A stretch of 64,000 bases of DNA from Pelomonas sp. Root405 (GTDB taxonomy: Bacteria > Pseudomonadota > Gammaproteobacteria > Burkholderiales > Burkholderiaceae_C), in contig NZ_LMDU01000001.1 in the NCBI RefSeq assembly GCF_001425165.1, forward strand, positions 280,075 to 344,074, in the 5' to 3' direction. The position numbers and the translations under genes are program-made. Each line of letters starts with the position of its first letter. Position 1 is the first letter of the stretch. The notes under the pieces are model-generated. The model was not told where the DNA came from. It did not search any database and worked only from the letters and a program-made list of their open reading frames with translations. Below, piece by piece: positions 53,199-59,895 of this stretch.

Positions 53199-53224
53199 CC
53201 ATTTTGCCCGCTTAGACTGGCGCG

Positions 53225-54091
53225 ATGAATGGGCGGCTTCAGCGCATCTGGGTCCTTGTGCGGCTGGCCGTGGCGCTCAGCGTGGGTTGGCAGGTCGGCT
53301 GGATCTGGGGCCTCCTGACACTGGGTCTGCATGCCGGCGTCCTGTGGCTGGGCTTCGTGCAGCTGCGCTGGGTGAACCGGCCGCCACCCACCTGGCGGCA
53401 GCTGCTGCGCGCCTGGGCGGGCGAAGTCGTCGCCAGCGAGCTGGCCTTCTCCTGGCGCCAACCCTGGCGGGAATGGGCCGAGCCGGATCACCTGCCCGCG
53501 GGCGCTCGGGCCGGCGTGCTGCTGGTGCACGGATTCGGCTGCAACCGGGCGCGCTGGAACGGCTGGATGAAGCGCCTGCGCGCGCAGGGCGTCGCCTTCG
53601 TCGCACCGACGCTGGAGCCGGCCTTCGGCAGCATCGACGACTACGCCGACGACATCGAGCGCGGCGTGCGGCGGCTGGAGGCCGTGCTCGGCCGCCCGCC
53701 GGTGCTGGTGGCGCATAGCATGGGCGGCCTGGCGCTGCGGGCCTGGTGGCGCGCGCATGGGGCCGGGCACGCGGTGCCGCCGCGCGTCATCACGCTGGGG
53801 TCGCCGCATGGCGGCACCCGCATGGCGCGCTTTGGCCAGGGGCACAACGCCCGCCAGATGCGCCTGCGCAGCCCGTGGGTGACCGAGCTGTCGCTGCTGA
53901 CCGACGTGGACTGCTTCTGGACACCCTGCGACCAGATCGTCAACCCGGCAGAGACGGCCATCCTGCCGGGCGCGCGCGCGCACCGGCTGGATGGCGTCGG
54001 GCACATGGGGCTCGTCCATTCGGACGAAGCCTGGCAGTGTCTTCAGACGGCCTTGGCCGGCTCGTCCTTGAGCACACCCCGGCGGATCTGA
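53225..54091 (+). CDS. Lipase-like alpha/beta hydrolase with N-terminal membrane segment
   Basis: 288 residues. One or two hydrophobic helices at the N-terminus (about 7-40), then an alpha/beta hydrolase domain: oxyanion block VLLVHGFGCNRARWNGW, nucleophile elbow AHSMGG, and SPHGGT, as in triacylglycerol lipases/PGAP1-like enzymes; acid and His probably Asp in DVDCFWTPCDQIV and His in GVGHMGLV. TAGACT ends 6 bases before the ATG. The 3' end overlaps convergent hppD by 49 bases. Confidence 0.82.
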   Translation: MNGRLQRIWVLVRLAVALSVGWQVGWIWGLLTLGLHAGVLWLGFVQLRWVNRPPPTWRQLLRAWAGEVVASELAFSWRQPWREWAEPDHLPAGARAGVLLVHGFGCNRARWNGWMKRLRAQGVAFVAPTLEPAFGSIDDYADDIERGVRRLEAVLGRPPVLVAHSMGGLALRAWWRAHGAGHAVPPRVITLGSPHGGTRMARFGQGHNARQMRLRSPWVTELSLLTDVDCFWTPCDQIVNPAETAILPGARAHRLDGVGHMGLVHSDEAWQCLQTALAGSSLSTPRRI

Positions 54092-55182
54092 TCCAGCTCG
54101 ATGCTCTCGAACAGCGCCTTGAAGTTGCCCTCGCCGAAGCCCTCGTTGCCCTTGCGCTGGATCAGCTCGAAGAAGATCGGCCCGATCACTTCCTTCGTGA
54201 AGATCTGCAGCAGCAGTTCGTTGTCCACGCCCAGGTGGGTCGCGCCGTCGATGAGGATACGCAGGCGGCGCAGCTCGTCGACGTTCTCGCCGTGGCCCGG
54301 CAGGCGCTTGTCGATCAGGTCGAAGTAGGTCTCGATGGTGTCCTGGAACTGCACGCCGGTGCGCTTCATGCCTTCGACCGTGCCGTAGATGTCGGTCGTG
54401 CCGAGCGCCACGTGCTGGATGCCCTCGCCGTGGTACAGGTCCAGGTACTCGGCGATCTGGCTCTTGTCGTCGCTGCTCTCGTTGATGGGGATGCGGATCT
54501 TGCCGCAGGGGCTGGTCATGGCCTTGCTCTTCAGGCCGGTCAGCTTGCCCTCGATGTCGAAGTAGCGCACCTCGCGGAAGTTGAAGAAGCGCTCGTAGAA
54601 CTCGGACCATTCCTTCATGCGGCCGCGGAAGACGTTGTGCGTCAGGTGGTCGATCTCGGTCAGGCCGTGGCCGACCGGGTTGGGGTCGACCGGCTGGCCT
54701 TGCGCGTCCAGCACGGGCACGAAGTCCACGTCGTAGATCGAGATGTTGCCGATGGCACCCGCCGCCGCGCCGCCCTTGCCCTGCCAGCGATCGACGAAGT
54801 AGATCAGCGAGTCGCCGATCCCCTTGATGGCCGGGATGTTCAGCTCCATCGGGCCGGCCTTGTTGTCGAAGCCCCAGGCGCCCAGCTCCAGCGCGCGCTT
54901 GTAGGCGTGGCCGGCGTCCTGCACGCGGAAAGCGATGGCGCAGATCGACGGGCCGTGCAGGCGCGCAAAGCGCTGCGCAAACGAGTCGCTCTCGGCGTTG
55001 ATGATGAAGTTGACGCCGCCCTGGCGATACAGCGTCACGTTCTTGTGGCGATGCTTGGCCACGGCGGTGAAGCCCATGGTCTGGAACAGCGCGCCCAGGC
55101 CGGCCGGGTCGGGCGCGGCGAACTCGATGAACTCGAAACCATCGGTGCCCATCGGGTTGTCCCAGGGGGTGAACTTGGCCAT
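54043..55182 (-). CDS. hppD: 4-hydroxyphenylpyruvate dioxygenase
   Basis: 379 residues from the ATG at 55182; the longer frame to 55458 overlaps the divergent regulator. Converts 4-hydroxyphenylpyruvate to homogentisate in tyrosine degradation. Two VOC-type halves; iron ligands probably in DHLTHNVFRG (His), IQHVALGTTDIY (His) and the C-terminal Glu in EGNFKALFESIE. The tail block GEGNFKALFE is characteristic. No hmgA or fumarylacetoacetase gene in the window. Confidence 0.96.
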   Translation of the reverse strand: MAKFTPWDNPMGTDGFEFIEFAAPDPAGLGALFQTMGFTAVAKHRHKNVTLYRQGGVNFIINAESDSFAQRFARLHGPSICAIAFRVQDAGHAYKRALELGAWGFDNKAGPMELNIPAIKGIGDSLIYFVDRWQGKGGAAAGAIGNISIYDVDFVPVLDAQGQPVDPNPVGHGLTEIDHLTHNVFRGRMKEWSEFYERFFNFREVRYFDIEGKLTGLKSKAMTSPCGKIRIPINESSDDKSQIAEYLDLYHGEGIQHVALGTTDIYGTVEGMKRTGVQFQDTIETYFDLIDKRLPGHGENVDELRRLRILIDGATHLGVDNELLLQIFTKEVIGPIFFELIQRKGNEGFGEGNFKALFESIELDQIRRGVLKDEPAKAV

Positions 55183-55234
55183 GCTTGCCTCGCTTGCAAT
55201 GCGTTGAAGCCGGAAATTCTGCGGCGCGGCAGGC

Positions 55235-55288
55235 GCAGGTTTCATGCAATCACGGGCGTCGTTTCGGTCTGACGCGCAGGAAACCTGC
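55235..55288. promoter_or_regulatory. Candidate Lrp-type operator between hppD and its regulator
   Basis: GCAGGTTTC (55235-55243) and its exact complement GAAACCTGC (55280-55288) are spaced 45 bases centre to centre in the 118-base divergent gap, a layout suited to a wrapping Lrp/AsnC protein. Also contains the promoters for both genes. Confidence 0.45.
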
Positions 55289-55300
55289 AAAATCATTGGA

Positions 55301-55783
55301 ATGGACGCTGCCATTGAACTTGACGCCATCGACCGCCGCATCCTGCGCGCGCTGCAGGGCGATGGCCGCCTGACGTATGACGCGCTGGCCGCCGAGGCGG
55401 GCCTGTCGTCCTCCGCCGTGCTGCGCCGCGTGCGCCGGCTGGAAGAGGCGGGCGTCATCGCCAGCTACGTCGCGCTGGTGCCGCCCGAGCGCGTCGGCCT
55501 TGGGCTGACCGCCTACCTCAACGTGCGCCTGGAAAAGCAGACCGACAACCCGCTGCGCAACCCGCGCGACCTGTTCCGCGCCGCCGTTCAGACCTGGCCC
55601 GAAGTCGTCGAATGCGCCGCGCTGACCGGCGAGATGGACTACCTGCTGCGCGTGCTGGTGCAGGACATGCAGCACTACGCCCGCTTCATCAGCGACACGC
55701 TGCTCAAGCATCCCAGCGTGCAGGACTGCAAGACCAGCTTCGTGCTGGAGCGGCTGAAGAACACCACCGCGGTGCCGGTCTAG
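55301..55783 (+). CDS. Lrp/AsnC family transcriptional regulator
   Basis: 160 residues from the ATG at 55301. N-terminal helix-turn-helix (LDAIDRRILRALQGDGRLTYDALAAEAGLSSSAVLRRVRRLEEAGVI) and RAM effector domain (VVECAALTGEMDYLLRVLVQDMQHYARFI). Divergent from hppD, so it most likely activates that gene in response to tyrosine or an aromatic keto acid; the effector is inferred from position only. Confidence 0.93.
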   Translation: MDAAIELDAIDRRILRALQGDGRLTYDALAAEAGLSSSAVLRRVRRLEEAGVIASYVALVPPERVGLGLTAYLNVRLEKQTDNPLRNPRDLFRAAVQTWPEVVECAALTGEMDYLLRVLVQDMQHYARFISDTLLKHPSVQDCKTSFVLERLKNTTAVPV

Positions 55784-55826
55784 CGCCGGTTTGAACCTCC
55801 GCGCCCGCCGGTGGCATTCACCGGCC

Positions 55827-56327
55827 ATGGCTGTCGCCGACCGTTCCTTCACCCCTGCTGCCTATCCCGACGCGGCCGAGCTGCTCGCCGCGTTGCCGCG
55901 GCTGCGCCGCTACGCCCGGGTGCTGCGCCGCAACCGCGAGGACGCCGACGACCTGGTGCAGGACACGCTGGAGCGCGCCTGGTCGCGCGCCGGCCAGTGG
56001 CGCGGTGTGGGCGACATGCGCACCTGGCTGTTCAGCATCATGCACAACCTGCACGTCGACGCGCTGCGCCGCGGCCGGCTGGACACGGTCGACCTCGATG
56101 ACCGTACGCCCGAGGTGCCAGTCGCCGCCACCCAGGACCAGATCCTTGTCGTGCGCGATCTGGGCGTGGCGCTCGCCGTGCTGCCTGTCGAACAGCGCGA
56201 GGTGCTGCTGCTGACCGCGCTCGACGGCCTGGCCTATGCCGAGATTGCGCAGACGCTGGCCATTCCCATCGGCACCGTCATGTCGCGCCTGTCGCGCGGC
56301 CGCGAGCGGTTGAGGAGCCTGATGTGA
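55827..56327 (+). CDS. ECF RNA polymerase sigma factor
   Basis: 166 residues from the ATG at 55827. Region 2 (LRRYARVLRRNREDADDLVQDTLERAW... MRTWLFSIMHNLHVDALRR) and region 4 (LAVLPVEQREVLLLTALDGLAYAEIAQTLAIPIGTVMSRLSRGRERLR) are intact. No anti-sigma gene follows; the next gene is a PEP-CTERM protein 110 bases on. An in-frame ATG overlaps the stop, but no product makes sense from it. Control must come from a distant anti-sigma or transcription. Confidence 0.93.
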   Translation: MAVADRSFTPAAYPDAAELLAALPRLRRYARVLRRNREDADDLVQDTLERAWSRAGQWRGVGDMRTWLFSIMHNLHVDALRRGRLDTVDLDDRTPEVPVAATQDQILVVRDLGVALAVLPVEQREVLLLTALDGLAYAEIAQTLAIPIGTVMSRLSRGRERLRSLM

Positions 56328-56437
56328 GCCGCGTTTCTAGGGGGTGCCGGAATAGCCCGCCGCCCCAGCCGTCCATGCAAGGCGGGGCGACAGCAGCCGC
56401 CAGCCCGCTGACCATTTTTCAACCCCCGGAGTTCCGC

Positions 56438-57079
56438 ATGCGCCTTTTCGCCTCCCTGTCCGCCGCCACGCTGCTCGCGCTGCCGCTGGCCAGCCACGCT
56501 CTCACCAGCATTGACGATGCCCAGGGCGACTTCCTCGCCACCTTCGGCGGCAGCAGCGCCAGCACCGACCTCGACGTGCTCAGCGCCAGCGTGACCTACG
56601 CCCCTGGCACGGACCTCTTCACGCTGACGGCCACCATGGATGGCGTCATCGGCAGCACGGCCACCGGCCTGTATGTGTGGGGCGTGAACCGCGGCGCCGG
56701 CACGGCGGGCTTTGCTGGCATCGGCATCAACGGCGTGCGCTTCGACCGCGTCATCATCCTGCGCCCCGACGGCACTGGCACCATCGGCGGTGTTGGCGCA
56801 TTGCCCGCAGGCTCGGTCACGCTCAGCGGCAAGACCATCACCGCCACGGTCAGCGGCAGCCTGCTGCCCAGCACCGGCTTTGCCAACAAGTTCGACTACA
56901 CCTGGAACCTGTGGCCGCGAGACAGCGCCTTTGCCGGCACGGCGGCCATCTCCGACTTCGCGCCCAACAACGCCAACTTCACGACCTCGCCGGTGCCCGA
57001 GCCCGCGACGTTCGCCACGCTGCTGGGCGGGCTGGGGCTCGTGGCCTTCCTGGGCCGCCGCCGTCAATCAAATTCGTGA
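56438..57079 (+). CDS. PEP-CTERM sorted surface protein
   Basis: 213 residues from the ATG at 56438 (CCCGGAG before it). Signal peptide (LFASLSAATLLALPLASHA), a beta-rich middle rich in Gly, Ser and Thr, and the C-terminal sorting tag VPEPATFATLLGGLGLVAFLGRRR: PEP motif, membrane helix, Arg cluster. Exosortase would cut after export. No exosortase in this window. Adjacent ECF sigma may direct its transcription. The stop overlaps the HDOD gene by 16 bases. Confidence 0.9.
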   Translation: MRLFASLSAATLLALPLASHALTSIDDAQGDFLATFGGSSASTDLDVLSASVTYAPGTDLFTLTATMDGVIGSTATGLYVWGVNRGAGTAGFAGIGINGVRFDRVIILRPDGTGTIGGVGALPAGSVTLSGKTITATVSGSLLPSTGFANKFDYTWNLWPRDSAFAGTAAISDFAPNNANFTTSPVPEPATFATLLGGLGLVAFLGRRRQSNS

Positions 57080-57906
57080 AGTAGCTTGAGCGCGTGGGCT
57101 TCGCTGAGGTTGAGCAGCTCGGCGATGTCGTGCAGGTCATCCGGCACGCCGGCGTCGTCCCAGCCCCGGGCCGTGTGCCGTGCCAGGCGCACGGCCAATT
57201 GCACGCAGCGCACCTGTGGGTCGCGCTCATGCTTGTCGCCGGTGATGCGCATCAGCAACTCCGGCAGATGCCAGCGCCGCATCAGCGCCTGTTCCAGCTC
57301 GGCCAGCTCGATGCCCAGCACCTGACGCTGGGCGGCCGCGCTGCGCAGATGACGGTCGGCCTCCTGCAAGGCCGCGATCTTCAGCGCCAGTTCCGGCGCA
57401 TGCACCCACAGCAGCATTTCGGCAAAGTCGTGCAGCAACGCGGCGCTGTGGATGACCGCGGCGTCCGGGTCGGCACGGTGGGCCGCAAAACCCAGCGCGA
57501 AGCGCGACGCTCGCTCGGCGCGCTGCATCACGCGTGACAGGCCGAGCAGGGCGTCGTCGTTGTCGGCGAGGACTTCTTCCATCGTCGGCTGCGGGCCGAA
57601 GTCGCGGAAGAAGGGCGTGATGCCCATCAGCACCAGGGCCGCGGTGACCGTCTCGGCGTCGGCCCTGAGCCCCTCACTGCGGCCACGGCGCTGCTCGCTG
57701 GCGTGGGCCAGCACCTTCAGCGTCATCAGGGGGTCGGCCTCGATCATTTCGCCGATGCCGTGGGCATCGACATCGTCCTCCGTCGCCCGCATGTGTTCCA
57801 GCGCTTCGGCCGTTTCGGTCAGCACCGGGATCTCGGCACGGGCGAAGGCGTCGACCCAGGCGTCGAGGCTGGGCAGCGGGGCGGTCAAGCGCAGGCGGTC
57901 GGACAT
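57064..57906 (-). CDS. HDOD domain signalling protein
   Basis: 280 residues from the ATG at 57906. HDOD layout: IPVLTETAEALEHMRA near the start, ADPLMTLKVLAHASEQR, VTAALVLMGITPF, and the HD-like SAALLHDFAEMLLWVHAPEL. HDOD proteins act in signalling, often with c-di-GMP, and lack proven hydrolase activity. It stands alone. Confidence 0.88.
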   Translation of the reverse strand: MSDRLRLTAPLPSLDAWVDAFARAEIPVLTETAEALEHMRATEDDVDAHGIGEMIEADPLMTLKVLAHASEQRRGRSEGLRADAETVTAALVLMGITPFFRDFGPQPTMEEVLADNDDALLGLSRVMQRAERASRFALGFAAHRADPDAAVIHSAALLHDFAEMLLWVHAPELALKIAALQEADRHLRSAAAQRQVLGIELAELEQALMRRWHLPELLMRITGDKHERDPQVRCVQLAVRLARHTARGWDDAGVPDDLHDIAELLNLSEAHALKLLHEFD

Positions 57907-57972
57907 GCTCCGAATGCTAGGCCTGGGCGGGGCCACCTGCTCGTCGGAGGCGACCCCGTTTTGCGCTGCAGT

Positions 57973-58209
57973 TCACAGCCTGCGCACCCCCTCCAGCTGC
58001 GCTGTCAGTTGGCCGTCGATGTAGAGCGCCCCTTCGGGCGCGCCGGCTTCGGCGTAGAACTCAAGGTGGCTGCGGGCCCGGCGCCGGCGGTAGGCCGGCG
58101 AGAACACCAGGCGGATGGCGCGGGCCGCGCGCTTGATGCGCTTCCAGCGCTGGGCCCAGGCGGCGTGGGTTTCGGCGGCATCGGGGCCGCGCAATTCGAT
58201 CAATCTCAT
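57973..58209 (-). CDS. Small basic protein of unknown function
   Basis: 78 residues from the ATG at 58209, which has a strong AAGGAG 6-7 bases upstream. Rich in Arg (IKRAARAIRLVFSPAYRRRRARSH), then an acidic, beta-like end (LEFYAEAGAPEGALYIDGQL). No known domain. It follows another tiny basic gene by 70 bases and probably shares its promoter. Confidence 0.6.
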   Translation of the reverse strand: MRLIELRGPDAAETHAAWAQRWKRIKRAARAIRLVFSPAYRRRRARSHLEFYAEAGAPEGALYIDGQLTAQLEGVRRL

Positions 58210-58279
58210 GAGGGTCTCCTTCGGCGCCTGGCCGGCGGCCCTCATCACATGGATCGAGGGGCGGGTCGGCGCGCTTGAT

Positions 58280-58471
58280 TCAGGGGCTGTCGTCGGGAAA
58301 GCGGTCGCGCAGCAGGCGGCGCAGTTCGAGGCGTGCCTGTTGGCGCTGCGCATGCGCTTCATGCGCGCTGCGGTGGGCGCCGGCCTGGCGCTGCATGGCC
58401 GGGGCGACAAGCGGATTGCGCGGTTTGCGTGCCTTGATCTGCATCGGGCGCGGGGAGGTGAACTGGGGCAT
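58280..58471 (-). CDS. Small basic protein of unknown function
   Basis: 63 residues from the ATG at 58471 with GGAG about 9 bases upstream (an in-frame ATG at 58495 is less likely). Reads MPQFTSPRPMQIKARKPRNPLV then a His/Ala/Arg-rich helical tail. I recall similar 'ARKPRNPLV' small proteins in other Burkholderiales, none characterised. First gene after the promoter at 58665-58692. Confidence 0.6.
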   Translation of the reverse strand: MPQFTSPRPMQIKARKPRNPLVAPAMQRQAGAHRSAHEAHAQRQQARLELRRLLRDRFPDDSP

Positions 58472-58655
58472 GGAAAAGGCTCCGGTTGGCCGCACGGGGC
58501 GGCGGGCAATGCAGCGGCTCGACCCGGGTGGGCCAGCGTTTGCGAGGATGGAACGAGGATGCCCGGGGCCAGCGCTCGAGGCAGGCGGGCCGGGCGGTCA
58601 GAGGGGTTCAGGTGTGCGACCTCGCCGTGATGCCAGAGAACTGCATGCATCACGA

Positions 58656-58693
58656 CTTGCGCAAATGATAAACAAACGTTTCTCTTGCGCAAG
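58656..58693 (-). promoter_or_regulatory. Promoter with two TTGCGCAA operator-like sites
   Basis: On the minus strand: -35 TTGCGC (58692-58687), 16-base spacer, -10 TATCAT (58670-58665). The palindrome CTTGCGCAAG (58684-58693) covers the -35, and a second copy TTGCGCAAG (58664-58656) follows the -10. This is the arrangement of a repressed promoter, driving the two small basic genes. TATCATTTGCGC nearly recurs before the gene at 58760-59338. Confidence 0.55.
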
Positions 58694-58759
58694 CGGTTTT
58701 TATCCAACACCCCTAACGTGCGGGAGCGTGCCCCGTGCGACGACGGGTGCCGCTGACTG

Positions 58760-59338
58760 TCAGCGCTTCTTGGGCTTGAGCGGCTCGATGCGGGCCTGCA
58801 ACTTCCGCCATTCATCCAGCTCCGCCTGCGGGCTGGGGGCGGCAGGCTTGGCGACCGGCGGCGGTGCCGCAGCGCTGGGCGTGAGCACTTCGCCGAGCAG
58901 GTCCAGCAAACGCGTGCGGGCACGCTGTGGATGGCGGCGGTAATAGGTCAGCACCAGGCCGACGATGAAGCGCTCGTCGTCGTCCTGCGGCAGGCTTTCG
59001 TTGCTGCCCCCCGCGTTGAGCGACTCATTCGGCTTGGTCGCTGCGAAGCCGGCGGCAACCGGTGCAGCGGCGCTGCCATGCTCGATGTCCATCCAGCCCG
59101 GCGGCTTGTGGCACAGCTGCTCGAACTGCCGCGCCAGGCGTTCGCCGATCTGGCGCGAGCGGCCCTTGATCTGGCTCCAGTAGCTGGGCTGGATCTGCAG
59201 CCGCTCGGCAAAGCGCCGCTCCAGGCCACGCAGGGTGGCGGCATCGGCATTCTTGACAGTGGCGCTGACGAACTCTTCGAACAGCCGCATCGCGTTGTCC
59301 AGTCGGATCTGCGCGACGTCGCGGGGGGCGCTGGGCAT
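58760..59338 (-). CDS. Phage-repressor-like DNA-binding regulator
   Basis: 192 residues from the ATG at 59338. An N-terminal helical DNA-binding part (LRGLERRFAERLQIQPSYWSQIKGRSRQIGERLARQFEQ) ends in KPPGWMD, the same turn seen after the helix-turn-helix of phage-type XRE repressors. The rest is a linker and a helical tail with no protease motif. TATCAT ends 8 bases before the ATG followed by TGCGCC, matching the operator-like promoter at 58656. It may regulate itself and the small-protein operon. Confidence 0.7.
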   Translation of the reverse strand: MPSAPRDVAQIRLDNAMRLFEEFVSATVKNADAATLRGLERRFAERLQIQPSYWSQIKGRSRQIGERLARQFEQLCHKPPGWMDIEHGSAAAPVAAGFAATKPNESLNAGGSNESLPQDDDERFIVGLVLTYYRRHPQRARTRLLDLLGEVLTPSAAAPPPVAKPAAPSPQAELDEWRKLQARIEPLKPKKR

Positions 59339-59474
59339 GGGGCGCAATGATAAATGGAGCTTCACCTCGGCTCTGCCCGTAGGAAGCGTCTGACCGAGGG
59401 CGTCTGGCGACTCCTACCGCAGGCATGCCAACGGCTGCCCATATTTTGGTTTTGGGCCGCTAAAGGAGATTGGC

Positions 59475-59891
59475 ATGCAGGCAGCAGAAAGAACCCTCAT
59501 CGCGCTGGAAAACAAGTTCTGGCAGTCCATGGTGGACGAAGACACGGACACCGCGCTCTCGATGTTGGACGAACCCGCGCTGATGGTGAGTGCTCAGGGC
59601 GCCATACAGTTCGACCACGCCCAGTACCGCGAGATGGCCGAGAAGGGCAACATGGTCATCAAGTCGTTCGAGCTGAGCGACATGAACGTCATGTTCCCCA
59701 ACGACGACACCGCGGTGCTGACCTACCGCGTCAGGCAGGCGATGGCCGAGCGAGGCGAGGATGAATCAGAGGCCGTCGAGCAGCTGATGGCCGATTCCTC
59801 GGTTTGGACGCGCAAGGACGGCGAGTGGCGGTGCGTGATGCACACCGAGACGGAAGTCGAGGACGACGACGCTGACGACGAGGAGGACTGA
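59475..59891 (+). CDS. SnoaL/DUF4440-like NTF2-fold protein
   Basis: 138 residues; AAAGGAG 8 bases before the ATG. Cone-fold features: ERTLIALENKFWQSMVDEDTDTALSMLDEPALMVSAQGAIQFD, AVLTYRVRQAM, and SVWTRKDGEWRCVMHTETE, then a run of acidic residues at the end. DUF4440 members are small enzymes or binding proteins; substrate unknown. Confidence 0.82.
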   Translation: MQAAERTLIALENKFWQSMVDEDTDTALSMLDEPALMVSAQGAIQFDHAQYREMAEKGNMVIKSFELSDMNVMFPNDDTAVLTYRVRQAMAERGEDESEAVEQLMADSSVWTRKDGEWRCVMHTETEVEDDDADDEED

Positions 59892-59895
59892 GGGC

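Noticed and set aside
52926-53224. Complete transposable element with target duplication
   Set aside because: No transposase frame and no clear direct repeat next to the outer stem; only short CCAT matches on both sides, too weak to count.
56324-56437. Anti-sigma factor start overlapping the ECF stop
   Set aside because: The frame from the ATG at 56324 runs straight into the PEP-CTERM signal peptide with low-complexity sequence; no anti-sigma domain appears.
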